This document shows positions 44,915 to 53,211 of a stretch of DNA of 64,000 nt, piece by piece. The notes beneath the pieces were generated by a model. The model ran no database searches. It saw only the letters and a program-made list of their open reading frames with translations, and had not been told where the DNA came from. Source of the stretch: Leucobacter aridicollis (lineage in GTDB: Bacteria; Actinomycetota; Actinomycetes; Actinomycetales; Microbacteriaceae); contig NZ_CP075339.1 of NCBI RefSeq assembly GCF_024399335.1, forward strand, positions 2,170,001 through 2,234,000. The letters run 5' to 3'. The position numbers were made by a program, and so were the translations under genes. The stretch's first letter is position 1. Every line of letters starts with the position of its first letter.

Positions 44915-45433
44915 TCAGTGGATGAGGGCTTTGAGAGCGATGATAAGACCACCGAACCCGGCAGTGATCAGCGCTCCGCCAAGCCTTGCCCAGGTGCTGT
45001 GGATGCGGGCCGCAGTGATGGCCCATCCGAGGAAGCCGAGCAGGAGCACGTCGATCAGGAGCGCCAACCAGACAGCATCGGCGGGCCGCAACAAGCCGGT
45101 CACGCCGAGGAGCAGCACGAGCACCGGGATGAGACCGATCAACAGCATGCCGAGCGACTCAGCGATACCAGCGCGCAGTGCCGCGGCGAAGGCGATCCGG
45201 TTGTGGCTCATCTCCGCCAATGTCGCCGCGTAGGCGTGCGCGGCGAAGAACACGAGCAGAGTACCCACGACTGCGAGCAGCGCCTCCCAGGAGCTGCCGG
45301 TGAGGTTGCGGGTCACGACGATGACGCCGGACACCACGATCAGCCCGTAGATCCCGCCAGCGGAGGAGACGAGTTCGAGGAAGCGCGAGCCTGCGCGAGG
45401 CCCAGAAGACTCCGTAAGGTCGGGTGTCGTCAC
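44915..45433 (-). CDS. Integral membrane protein
   Basis: 172 residues with five likely membrane helices. The GTG at 45433 overlaps the lipoprotein stop by four bases, so initiation is probably by coupling. A longer frame lacks support. The segment AHAYAATLAEMSHNRI between helices 2 and 3 is conserved-looking, but I cannot name the family. Confidence 0.65.
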   Translation of the reverse strand: MTTPDLTESSGPRAGSRFLELVSSAGGIYGLIVVSGVIVVTRNLTGSSWEALLAVVGTLLVFFAAHAYAATLAEMSHNRIAFAAALRAGIAESLGMLLIGLIPVLVLLLGVTGLLRPADAVWLALLIDVLLLGFLGWAITAARIHSTWARLGGALITAGFGGLIIALKALIH

Positions 45434-45804
45434 TGCCGGGCGGTCTTTGCGAGCGACCCGATCTCCGCGCCGGACGCATCGCTGACGAGCAGCGCGTCGC
45501 CGTCGATGCGTGCAGTGTCGAGATCCATCAGCCAGGTGTCGACGTCGGGGCACGCCATCAGGGTCATCGCGACCTCCCCGAAGATGATCACCTCGCCGTC
45601 CTGCTCCCATCCGCCGCTGAGCCGGTTGCACCCGTCCGTGCCGGAGAGCTTGCCGCCCTCTTCCAGCACGAGGTGGGGCTGCCCGTCGGCTTCCTCGCCC
45701 CAAGTTCCGGTCGCGTCCGCGGATGACGCCGAGCACGAGGTCAGTGCGAAGAGGGCGATGCCCGCAACGACCAAGGCCTTGATTCGGTGGTTCGTGAAGA
45801 TCAT
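45430..45804 (-). CDS. META-domain-like lipoprotein
   Basis: 124 residues with a lipobox ALTSC (Cys about residue 24). The rest resembles META/HslJ proteins: GTWGEEADGQPHLVLEEGGKLSGTDGCNRLSGGW, then GEVAMTLMACPD. Such proteins are linked to envelope or heat stress resistance; the exact role is unclear. AGGAG lies upstream of the ATG. It is divergent from the HdeD operon across a 167-bp gap. Confidence 0.75.
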   Translation of the reverse strand: MIFTNHRIKALVVAGIALFALTSCSASSADATGTWGEEADGQPHLVLEEGGKLSGTDGCNRLSGGWEQDGEVIIFGEVAMTLMACPDVDTWLMDLDTARIDGDALLVSDASGAEIGSLAKTARQ

Positions 45805-45971
45805 GTCGGCACTCCTGCGTGTTCGGCGTTCGAGATCTGCTGCCCATCTTATCGGCGCCCGTTTCTTGTCATATAAGGCGACCGAGCTCATGATCCACGA
45901 CACGCCGCCGATATGATCGCTCATAGACGAACCTGTCGCATGCGAATACGAGCGAGAACACGAGGAACCCG

Positions 45972-46520
45972 ATGACCACAACAACCACCACAGCACCTGC
46001 GAAGGGGGCACGCCTCGCGCTCCTGATCGGCGGCCTTGCCGCCGTCGGCTTCGGCATCGCCGTGCTCGCCTGGCCCACCAAGGCCGCTGTCGCGCTGACC
46101 GGCGTCATCGCGCTCTATGCGATCATTGCGGGCATCGTCTACGCAGCGCTCGGCATCTTCTCCAAGGGCCTCGGCGCAGGTGGCAGGATCGGGCATGTGC
46201 TCCTCGGCGTGCTCTACGTCGTCGCAGGCGTGTACGCGTTCTCGTCGCTGCAGCAGTCCGCTGCGTTCCTGGCACTGTTCCTGACGATCATGGTCGGCGT
46301 CATGTGGGTCATCGAGGGTTTCACCGCGCTGTTCACGCTCGGCCAGTCCGGTTCCAAGGTCCTCACGATCGTGTTCGCGATCCTCTCCGTCATTGCCGGG
46401 TTCACGCTCTTGAGCAGCCCGCTCTGGGGGGCCATGTTCCTGTGGTGGTTCCTCGCCATCGCCCTCATCGTGCTCGGCGGTCTGAACGTGATCCGCGCGA
46501 TCGCGGGGAAGAAGGCCTGA
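45972..46520 (+). CDS. HdeD-family (DUF308) membrane protein
   Basis: 182 residues with six predicted membrane helices and the repeated LAWPTKAAVALTGVIALYAIIAG pattern of HdeD. In enterics HdeD is linked to acid resistance; the actinobacterial role is not established. It begins a three-gene plus-strand operon, with the next ATG 3 bases after its stop. Confidence 0.85.
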   Translation: MTTTTTTAPAKGARLALLIGGLAAVGFGIAVLAWPTKAAVALTGVIALYAIIAGIVYAALGIFSKGLGAGGRIGHVLLGVLYVVAGVYAFSSLQQSAAFLALFLTIMVGVMWVIEGFTALFTLGQSGSKVLTIVFAILSVIAGFTLLSSPLWGAMFLWWFLAIALIVLGGLNVIRAIAGKKA

Positions 46521-46522
46521 CC

Positions 46523-46960
46523 ATGGCGACTGAGCAGTTCGCAGGCCCCGTTGACTACCTCGTGTTCGCCTTCGACGAGCACGCCGACCTCGGCCCCGGC
46601 CTCTCCGCGGTGCTGGACCGCGTCGAGCAGGGCATCGTCGAGATCCTCGACATAGAGCTTATCGGCCGCGACGAGACGGGTGCGCCCGTCAAGCGCGTCC
46701 TCGCCGACCTCGACGGCGTGACCGGCATCGACCTCGCAGCGTTCGACGGAGCGGAGAGCGCCATCCTCGATGCCGATGACCTCACCGGCATCGCCGCAGA
46801 GCTCGGCGAGGGCCAGATGGCGCTCGCCGTCGTCTACGAGGACCGCTCGTTCGCGGCCGCTGCAGGCGCTTGGTCGACAGCAGGCGGCGTGGAGCTGTTC
46901 TCCGGCGGAGTCGACATCGCAGAGCTTGATCAGATGCTCAACGAAGGGAACCAGTCATGA
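46523..46960 (+). CDS. DUF1269/DUF6325-like soluble protein
   Basis: 145 residues. The pattern GPVDYLVFAFDE..., ILDIELIGRDETG, and ALAVVYEDRSFAAAAGAW is that of the family found next to SHOCT and HdeD genes. No catalytic residues are visible. The ATG at 46523 lies 3 bases after the HdeD stop, and the stop overlaps the SHOCT gene. Confidence 0.75.
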   Translation: MATEQFAGPVDYLVFAFDEHADLGPGLSAVLDRVEQGIVEILDIELIGRDETGAPVKRVLADLDGVTGIDLAAFDGAESAILDADDLTGIAAELGEGQMALAVVYEDRSFAAAAGAWSTAGGVELFSGGVDIAELDQMLNEGNQS

Positions 46961-47226
46961 GCCTCCTCCGCACCGCCGTACGGGCATCAGTCGCGACCCG
47001 CGTGATCGGGAGCACCCACCGCCGCCAGCAGCAGCGCTGGGCCACGCAGGACGCGGCTGCTGCTCCCGCAGCTCCCGTCGCACCGCCTGTGCCCGAGGCC
47101 GCACCCGCCGCGGGCGGAGCCTCGGTCCTCGATCAGCTCGCGCAGCTCGGGCAGCTCCGAGACGCGGGCGTGCTCACGGAAGCCGAGTTCGAGGCGCAGA
47201 AGCAGCGCATCCTCTCCGGTTCCTAG
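46957..47226 (+). CDS. SHOCT-domain protein
   Basis: 89 residues. A basic N-terminus and an Ala/Pro linker lead to a C-terminal SHOCT helix pair (LDQLAQLGQLRDAGVLTEAEFEAQKQRIL). SHOCT is a short oligomerisation or localisation module. Coupled by ATGA to the DUF6325-like gene, and followed by a terminator. Confidence 0.88.
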   Translation: MSLLRTAVRASVATRVIGSTHRRQQQRWATQDAAAAPAAPVAPPVPEAAPAAGGASVLDQLAQLGQLRDAGVLTEAEFEAQKQRILSGS

Positions 47227-47242
47227 GCGGGTCGTCGCGTCC

Positions 47243-47278
47243 GACAGGGTGCTCGATCTATCGATCGGGCACCCTGTC
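47243..47278 (+). terminator. Terminator of the HdeD-SHOCT operon
   Basis: 10-bp stem GACAGGGTGC / GCACCCTGTC with an inner TCGAT/ATCGA extension, 17 bases past the SHOCT stop. Confidence 0.7.
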
Positions 47279-47403
47279 CGCGTTCGTGAGCAACTCATGG
47301 CGGGACTGCAAAGCACCCGCCCGCAAGCCGACGGGCCGGTGGGAGCAGTGGTCGCGGAGGGGTGCTTGACAGCGTTCAGTGCGGTGCGCGTAGGGTCGTC
47401 AGG

Positions 47404-47643
47404 ATGAGCGACGAGGACGTGCCCGAGTCCAGCTGGGAAGACGCAGAGATCCCCGGCGACGTGCCGGTGCGCTTCGGCGACGGGTCCGGGGACGAGCAGT
47501 ACCGCACGTGCAGCGAGTGAGGCGGCGACTGCGCGTCGGAGCCGGTGGTCGGGGGCAGCGCCGAGGGGCTCGGTATTAGGATCGTGTTCGTCTGCCCGGA
47601 GCGCGGCGTGCACTCCGTCGTCGACCTCTTCGAGGGCTCGCGC
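47404..47643 (+). pseudogene. Degenerate copy of the 39,086 zinc-ribbon gene
   Basis: Same start pattern (MSDED...), the same GDGSG-x-EQYRTC, then TGA where the paralog has TGC (cysteine), then GGDC, VFVCPERGVHSVVD and TAG. A single nonsense change in an otherwise conserved frame. Its position near the right end of the element suggests duplication within the element. Confidence 0.65.
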
Positions 47644-47829
47644 TAGAGCGCTGCGGCTCCGCTCCCACTGCGCCTCGCGGCGGGGTCCGCGGGCTGCGTC
47701 CAGACTGATCATCAGCCCCGGCAGTGCAGCACAGCCCCGGCGGCGCGCCGACGCGGTCAGGACGGCCAGAACGAGCAAGAAGCGACGTCTGACCAGGGGT
47801 TCTTCCGAAGCCGATCAGGTACGAGAAAA

Positions 47830-47845
47830 TGTAGCCCTGCGCCTG
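47830..47845 (+). other. attR: right junction of the element in comM
   Basis: comM sense resumes at about 47,837 (CTG CGC CTG GCA TGG, reading LRLAW). The core shared with the left junction is CCTnCG (47,836-47,841). Excision between the two would rebuild comM in frame. Confidence 0.7.
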
Positions 47846-47935
47846 GCATGGTCGATCTCCGACCTCGCCGGCGAGTCGCGGCCGGGACGTAGCGAGGTTG
47901 CGCAGGCGCTCGCGCTGCGAGGCGGTTCGACATGA
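47837..47935 (+). pseudogene. comM: comM 3' remnant
   Basis: 32 codons plus stop encode LRLAWSISDLAGESRP followed by SEVAQALALRGG, the conserved C-terminal helix of ComM/YifB. The stop overlaps the dprA ATG (ATGA), the normal comM-dprA junction, which proves the remnant belongs to the gene cut at 7.2 kb. Confidence 0.92.
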
Positions 47936-49377
47936 GTGACTCTGACGACTGGTTGGCTGCGAGAGAACCGCGACCGCGCAGGGGCAGCACCAGTTCGCAC
48001 CAGCAAGGCATCATCCGTCCCGACGCAGAGACAGCTCCGCTGCTCGCTGCGGTCTGCACCCTCGACTCAGGCTCGGAAACCGACGCAGAGGATCTTCTCG
48101 CGCGCGTTGTGTGGTCCCGGGTCACGGAGCCAGGCGATGCCACCGCCGGAGCGCTGATCGCTGCGCTCGGTCCCCTCGCCGCTCTCGATCTGCTCACAGA
48201 TCGCGACCCCGCCCGTGCATGTGCCCGAATGCTGCGAGATGCACGCCAGAGCGACATGTTAGGCGGAGGCGGCGCCCACTGGAGTGACACCGATGCCGTC
48301 TCTTCACGACGCCTTCGAGCCGGCGTGAAAAGATGGCTGCCACGGCTCAGCCGGGCCGACTCCCTCAGAGACTTGTCCACTGCCGTCGCACTGCATATGA
48401 AGGTTGTCACACCCGAATCGCGCGCATGGCCATCACAACTCAACGACCTCGGCGTACACACTCCGCACGCGCTCTGGGTACGTGGCGATCCCGCTGTGCT
48501 CGCTGCACCGTCGTTGGCAGTGGTGGGTGCCCGAGCGAGCACAACCTACGGCAGCCAGGCAACAGTAGATCTCGCCGGTGAGGCCTGCGAGGCCGGCTAC
48601 TCAATCGTCTCCGGCGCAGCGTACGGGATCGACGCGGTCGCCCATCGCACCGCCCTCGCTGCGGGAACCCCCACGGTGGCAGTGCTCGCGGGCGGTGCCG
48701 ACCGCCCCTATCCCGCAGCCCATGACAGGTTATTGAGCCGCATCGCAGACAACGGCGCCATCTGTGCAGAGCTACCCCCGGGAGCTGCCCCCACGCGGTG
48801 GCGGTTCTTACAGCGCAACCGAATCATTGCTGCGCTCTCACAAGGCGTCCTTGTTACAGAGGCCGGGGTGCGGTCGGGCACTCTCAACACTGCGGGCCAC
48901 GCTGCCGAGCTCGGGCGCGCGCTCGGCGCAGTTCCAGGCCCAATCACTTCCCCGGCCTCTGCTGGGTGCCACAGACTGGTTCGCGAATACGGCGCGCTGC
49001 TCGTCACCACCCGAGCCGAGGTGCGAGAGCTACTCGGAACACCGGAGGCTGCGGCGAGCGCCGACCGCGATACGGCCTCCGTTTCGCCGTCGCCCGCTGA
49101 AACTGTCGGGGATCAGGCAGACCACGACGGTCCGCCCTCGGGTGCCGGAGGAAGTTGGCGGGAGCCCCCGCTTCACAGGCGAGTCCTCGACGCGCTGCCC
49201 CTCTCAGGGGGTCGGTCGGCTGCAGACGCTGCACGGGCAGCCGGGCTGAGCTTTGAAGAAGCCCGTGATGCGCTTGCCGAGCTCGAACTGCTTGGCAGGG
49301 TCTCAACCGTTCCCAGCTCCGACGGCAGTCAACGACTCTGGCGGCTCGTGAGAAGCGGCCGCCAGGCAACGCGGTGA
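47932..49377 (+). CDS. dprA: Chromosomal DNA-processing protein DprA
   Basis: 481 residues. The N-terminal ~190 form the SAM-like extension, then the Rossmann core with AVVGARASTTYGSQ, VSGAAYGIDAVAHRTAL, GGADRPYPAAHD and RNRIIAAL. After an Ala/Ser linker comes a C-terminal winged helix (HRRVLDALPLSGGRSAADAARAAGLSFEEARDAL...). DprA loads RecA on transforming ssDNA. The gene is intact, but the element now lies between it and the old yraN-comM promoter, so transcription probably starts inside the element's right end. Confidence 0.95.
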   Translation: MSDSDDWLAAREPRPRRGSTSSHQQGIIRPDAETAPLLAAVCTLDSGSETDAEDLLARVVWSRVTEPGDATAGALIAALGPLAALDLLTDRDPARACARMLRDARQSDMLGGGGAHWSDTDAVSSRRLRAGVKRWLPRLSRADSLRDLSTAVALHMKVVTPESRAWPSQLNDLGVHTPHALWVRGDPAVLAAPSLAVVGARASTTYGSQATVDLAGEACEAGYSIVSGAAYGIDAVAHRTALAAGTPTVAVLAGGADRPYPAAHDRLLSRIADNGAICAELPPGAAPTRWRFLQRNRIIAALSQGVLVTEAGVRSGTLNTAGHAAELGRALGAVPGPITSPASAGCHRLVREYGALLVTTRAEVRELLGTPEAAASADRDTASVSPSPAETVGDQADHDGPPSGAGGSWREPPLHRRVLDALPLSGGRSAADAARAAGLSFEEARDALAELELLGRVSTVPSSDGSQRLWRLVRSGRQATR

Positions 49378-49456
49378 AAGCACTTCATCACAGACATTTG
49401 CGCGAATCACCGCCGAACACATCTCTCTTCGGGCCTACTCGGCCAAGATAGGTGTC

Positions 49457-50401
49457 ATGAAGCTCGAGGCCGCCACATCAGCATTCCTCGATGCGGCGCG
49501 CCTCGAATTCGGCTATTCCGAGCACACGATCCGGTCGTACAAACGGGACCTGTTGAGCTTCACCGAGTTCGCGGCAGAGCAGGGCGTGACGGCTCTCATC
49601 GATGCTGACCTCGAGCTCATGCGTTCGTGGTTGTGGGAGCGGCAACAGGCCGGTCTTGCCGCGTCAACAATCGCGCGAAACGTCGCCACGCTCAAGTCGT
49701 TCGGTTCTTGGCTTGAGACCCGCAACTTACTTCCGGGCAACCCTGCTTCTCGCCTGAGAACGCCGCGCGCTCCGAAGGCGCTCCCGAGAGTGCTCACGCA
49801 GGAGCAGATGGCCCGAGTGCTCGCGCGGGCCGAGGACAGGGCTGCGAGCGGTGATCCCGAAGCGGTGCGCAATAGCGCGATCCTAGAACTTCTGTACTCC
49901 TCCGCTTTGCGAGTCTCCGAACTCGTGTCGCTCTCAGTTGACGGATTCGATAGACGAGAGCGCAGCGTCCGAGTCATCGGCAAGGGCGACAAAGAACGCG
50001 TTGTTCCGCTTGGCGTCCCGGCCGCCCGCGCGCTCGAACGCTACCTCGCCACCGCTCGACATGCGTTGCTGGCGCGCGGCGCCGACGGTCACCCCAACGG
50101 AGTACCGGCGCGGCTCGCTGAGCACGCACTGTTTATCGGCAACCGGCGCGGCGAGCCGATCAACACAGGGGCCATCTACAGGCTGGTCTCGCGAGAGCTT
50201 GAACAGGAGCCGGGCGGTGGCCCAAGCGGTCCGCACACCTTCAGGCACACTGCCGCGACCCATCTACTGGATGGCGGTGCTGATCTCCGAGTGGTGCAGG
50301 AGATGCTTGGCCATTCAAGCCTGTCGAGCACGCAGGTCTACACTCACGTGTCGATGGAGCGGCTAGCTGCAACGTACAGGCAGGCCCACCCGCGAGCGTA
50401 G
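49457..50401 (+). CDS. xerC: Tyrosine recombinase XerC
   Basis: 314 residues (family about 300). N-terminal SAM-like core-binding domain (YSEHTIRSYKRDLLSF). The catalytic domain has the full set: R in ALRVSEL, K in GKGDKER, HTFRH, H in LGHSS, and the nucleophile Y in VYTHV. With XerD it resolves chromosome dimers at dif. The position after dprA is standard for actinobacteria. It is host, not part of the element. Confidence 0.93.
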   Translation: MKLEAATSAFLDAARLEFGYSEHTIRSYKRDLLSFTEFAAEQGVTALIDADLELMRSWLWERQQAGLAASTIARNVATLKSFGSWLETRNLLPGNPASRLRTPRAPKALPRVLTQEQMARVLARAEDRAASGDPEAVRNSAILELLYSSALRVSELVSLSVDGFDRRERSVRVIGKGDKERVVPLGVPAARALERYLATARHALLARGADGHPNGVPARLAEHALFIGNRRGEPINTGAIYRLVSRELEQEPGGGPSGPHTFRHTAATHLLDGGADLRVVQEMLGHSSLSSTQVYTHVSMERLAATYRQAHPRA

Positions 50402-50407
50402 TGCAAC

Positions 50408-51046
50408 TTACCAGGGCAACAGCACTGGTTTGGCGAGAAAGTACTGCAACGGATTCACGTATTCGTCGTGCACTCGCACACCAATGTGCAGGCACTCGTC
50501 TAGACAGTGTCCCCCGTCGGCGACGACCCCAATCTGCTGCTTCGGGAGCACCTGCGCGCCTTCGGTGAGCCCTTCCCCGGCTTGCTCGATGGGCTCGAAC
50601 GACACCACCGTACTATCATCGACGCGCACGGAGAGTACGTGCCTGTCGGCGACCTTTCCGACGAAACTCACGACCCCACCGACTGGTGCATACACGTTCG
50701 CCCCAGGCCGGGCTGGCAAGTCGATACCTCGGTGTCCTGAAGCGTATGGCGTGGGCGGCGGCCGGTACGGGCCCGAGACCTGGAGCGTATCTCCGAGCGG
50801 CGGCAACCAGTACTGGGAGTTCAGGGCAGCGCTGGGCGCGTGCGCCACAGACGCCCCGAACGCCCCTGAAGACTCGAACGCCGCAGACGGCGGGTGTATC
50901 ATCTGAGCGGTTCGGCTCCCAGGAAGCCAACTGCTAGCTGGGCTGCAGAGAAGTGCTCCCCAGAGCACGACACTGACAGCTTGCAGGCGTCGGGCTCGAC
51001 GGGCACAAAAGATCACGATTGTCGACTGCGCTGAGCAAAGGGTCAT
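50408..51046 (-). CDS. M23-family peptidoglycan peptidase
   Basis: 212 residues with an N-terminal hydrophobic signal or anchor (about 20-40). The M23/LytM core has SGHRGIDLPARPGANVYAP (first H and D ligands) and a late CLHIGVRVHDEYVNP holding the HxG-type histidine. The middle catalytic histidine is less clear, since ADRHVLSVRV occupies the place, so activity is uncertain. It converges with xerC with only a 6-bp gap. Confidence 0.82.
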   Translation of the reverse strand: MTLCSAQSTIVIFCARRARRLQAVSVVLWGALLCSPASSWLPGSRTAQMIHPPSAAFESSGAFGASVAHAPSAALNSQYWLPPLGDTLQVSGPYRPPPTPYASGHRGIDLPARPGANVYAPVGGVVSFVGKVADRHVLSVRVDDSTVVSFEPIEQAGEGLTEGAQVLPKQQIGVVADGGHCLDECLHIGVRVHDEYVNPLQYFLAKPVLLPW

Positions 51047-51167
51047 GCCTCCAGCTTCTGCGACCTCAGAGCTGGCCGGAACAGCATCGCGATGCGTAGT
51101 GGATAAGCTCCTCAGTTCAGAGCAGGATCAGCGTGTGGGGACAACGCGAGCTGTGACAGGCACGACT

Positions 51168-51953
51168 CTACGTTCCGATCAAGTCAAGATCTGCTTCAAT
51201 ATCGCGAGCGGTCTGCAGCAAGTGCGGCAGGTGGTGGTCAATGAGCGCCTCGACGGGACCGGCGCTCGCGCTCGTCGACACATTCACAGCGGCCGCGACC
51301 CGGCCGTCCCGGCCGCGAACGCGGGCTGCGATCGAGCGTAACCCGATTTCGAGCTCCCCATCGACAAGGGCCCAGCCTTGATCGCGCACTCTGTCGAGTT
51401 CAGCGTTCAGCTCAGTCGGTGAAGTAAGCGTTCGTTCTGTGAGGCGTGCAAGGTCTGCGCCCGCGAGCAGCCGGTCCCTCTCGGCGGACGACAAGTCGCT
51501 GAGGAGGACACGCCCCATACTCGTCGCGTGAGCCGGGAAACGTGTGCCGATCGTAATACCAACTGTCATGATCCGTCGCGTCGGGACGCGGGCAACGTAG
51601 ACAATATCGGCATCGGCCAGCACCGCAGCAGACACTGATTCTTCGAGTGCGTGCGACAGTTTCTCAAGGTGTGGCTGCATCATTTCGGGCAGCGAGAGCG
51701 CAGACAGGTAGCTGAAGCCGAGTTCGAGCACGCGTGGAGTGAGCGCGAACAGCCGCCCGTCTGTGCGGACGTAGCCGAGGGTCTGCAGTGTTCTGAGGAA
51801 ACGCCGAGATGCAGCCGCTGGGATTCCGACTCTCTTCGAGACCTCGGTGAGCGTCAGCTCGGGGTTCTCGGCATCGAACGCGCGAATGACGGCCAGGCCA
51901 CGCGCAAAGGACTGAACGTAGTCGCTGCCCTCGGCCGAGTCTTCGTTACTCAT
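51168..51953 (-). CDS. IclR-family regulator (PcaR-like)
   Basis: 261 residues from the ATG at 51953. The N-terminal winged helix (YVQSFARGLAVIRAFDAENPELTLTEVSKRVGIPAAASRRFLRTLQTLGYV) matches the PcaR/PobR branch of IclR. The C-terminal effector domain has IVYVARVPTRRIMTVGITIGTRFPAHATSMGRVLL. It lies 31 bases downstream of pcaF on the same strand and likely controls the beta-ketoadipate genes beside it. Confidence 0.9.
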   Translation of the reverse strand: MSNEDSAEGSDYVQSFARGLAVIRAFDAENPELTLTEVSKRVGIPAAASRRFLRTLQTLGYVRTDGRLFALTPRVLELGFSYLSALSLPEMMQPHLEKLSHALEESVSAAVLADADIVYVARVPTRRIMTVGITIGTRFPAHATSMGRVLLSDLSSAERDRLLAGADLARLTERTLTSPTELNAELDRVRDQGWALVDGELEIGLRSIAARVRGRDGRVAAAVNVSTSASAGPVEALIDHHLPHLLQTARDIEADLDLIGT

Positions 51954-51984
51954 ACCCCCATTCTGCCGGTCTGCCGCGAAGATG

Positions 51985-53154
51985 TCAGCGTTCGAGCACA
52001 ACAGCGAGTCCTTGACCAACCCCGATGCAGATCGCCACAACTGCAACCCCGCTGCCACGGCGCGCGAGTTCGTGTGCCGCACGTGCAACGATACGGCCAC
52101 CTGACGCGCCAAGCGGGTGTCCGATTGCGAGCGCACCGCCGTGTACGTTGAGGCGCGCCGGATCGAGGTCAGGCCAGCCCACGAGACACGCGAGTGCTTG
52201 TGATGCAAACGCCTCATTGAGCTCAACGAAGTCGACATCTGCCCACGACCGGCCCGCGCGGGCGAGCGCCCGGTTCGCCGCTTCGATGGGGGCGGTCGGG
52301 AATTCCTGCGGGTCGACACCGTGCACCGCCCTCGCAGCAATCCGCGCGAGTGGTTCAGCCTCGAGCGCGCCCTCGCGTCCGAGCAGCACGGCAGCGGCAC
52401 CGTCGTTGATCGACGACGAATTCCCAGCGGTCACGCTGCCGTCGGATGCGAAGAGCGGGCGGAGCGCCGCAAGCTTCTCGACTGAGGTGTCGTCGCGGAT
52501 CCCCTCATCACGAATGAGCTCGTGGCCCGGCACCTGGACGATCTCGCGTTCGAACGCACCGCTGGCCCAGCCCACCGCGGCAAGGGCGTGCGACCGGGCG
52601 GCGAACGCATCTTGCGCTTCCCTGCTGATCCCCCACTCCCGCGCTGTCCGTTCTGCGGCTTCACCGTTCGAGATCGTCCACTCGTGAGGGAGCTTCGGGT
52701 TCACCATCCGCCAGCCGATGCTCGTGTTCCAAACCGTCTGGTTCCCAACGGCGGGCCAGGCCTTCGCTGACTTCTCAATGACGAATGGTGCCCGACTCAT
52801 CGATTCGACTCCGCCGGTGAGCACGAGTTCAGCGTCGCCGCATTCGATTGCGCGCGATCCTTGAATCACGGCTTCAAGCGAGGATGCGCAGAGCCTGTTC
52901 ACGGTGACGCCGGCGACAGACGTTGGAAACCCCGCGAGCAGCGCGCCGAAGCGCGCGACATTGCGGTTGTCCTCCCCCGCCTGATTCGCGTCGCCGAAGA
53001 CGACGTCAGCGATACGGGCGGGGTCGACACCAGCTCTGTCAACGGACGCACGCATCACGACCGCAGCGAGGTCATCGGGCCGGACCCCAGAGAGGCCGCC
53101 GCCTGCGCGACCAAACGGGGTGCGTACGGCGTCAAAAATGTGAGTCGTTTCCAT
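51985..53154 (-). CDS. pcaF: Beta-ketoadipyl-CoA thiolase
   Basis: 389 residues with thiolase motifs: the acyl-enzyme cysteine in NRLCASSLEAV (about 90), NEAFASQALA, GHPLGASGGR and CIGVGQG near the end. It cleaves 3-oxoadipyl-CoA to succinyl-CoA and acetyl-CoA. Assignment to PcaF rather than a general acetyl-CoA acetyltransferase rests on pcaI/pcaJ and a PcaR-like regulator being adjacent. Confidence 0.85.
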   Translation of the reverse strand: METTHIFDAVRTPFGRAGGGLSGVRPDDLAAVVMRASVDRAGVDPARIADVVFGDANQAGEDNRNVARFGALLAGFPTSVAGVTVNRLCASSLEAVIQGSRAIECGDAELVLTGGVESMSRAPFVIEKSAKAWPAVGNQTVWNTSIGWRMVNPKLPHEWTISNGEAAERTAREWGISREAQDAFAARSHALAAVGWASGAFEREIVQVPGHELIRDEGIRDDTSVEKLAALRPLFASDGSVTAGNSSSINDGAAAVLLGREGALEAEPLARIAARAVHGVDPQEFPTAPIEAANRALARAGRSWADVDFVELNEAFASQALACLVGWPDLDPARLNVHGGALAIGHPLGASGGRIVARAAHELARRGSGVAVVAICIGVGQGLAVVLER

Positions 53155-53211
53155 CTTGCTGCGTTCCTGTCAGTGGTGGGAGGGTGAGTCACTGCGTGGC
53201 GGGTGGTGCGG

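Larger units (their letters stand above)
7220..47838. mobile_element. ~40.6-kb serine-integrase element inserted in comM
   Basis: Bounded by the two halves of comM, with the integrase as the first gene inside the left end. Contents are a replication-type module (helicase, SSB, DprA, resolvase, candidate origins), ArdA, a large defence block, and membrane/stress cargo. There is no relaxase, coupling protein, conjugation pore, capsid or terminase that I can recognise. So it is best called an integrative plasmid-like element or integrative mobilisable element; a phage satellite is an alternative. GC is lower between roughly 25.5 and 29.2 kb, suggesting mosaic acquisition. Confidence 0.88.

Noticed and set aside
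47404..47643. Selenoprotein
   Set aside because: The TGA falls at a cysteine position, but there is no SECIS-like hairpin I can support and a simple nonsense mutation explains it.
7220..47838. Prophage or full conjugative element
   Set aside because: No capsid, portal, terminase, tail, relaxase, FtsK/TraB or type IV secretion gene was recognised.
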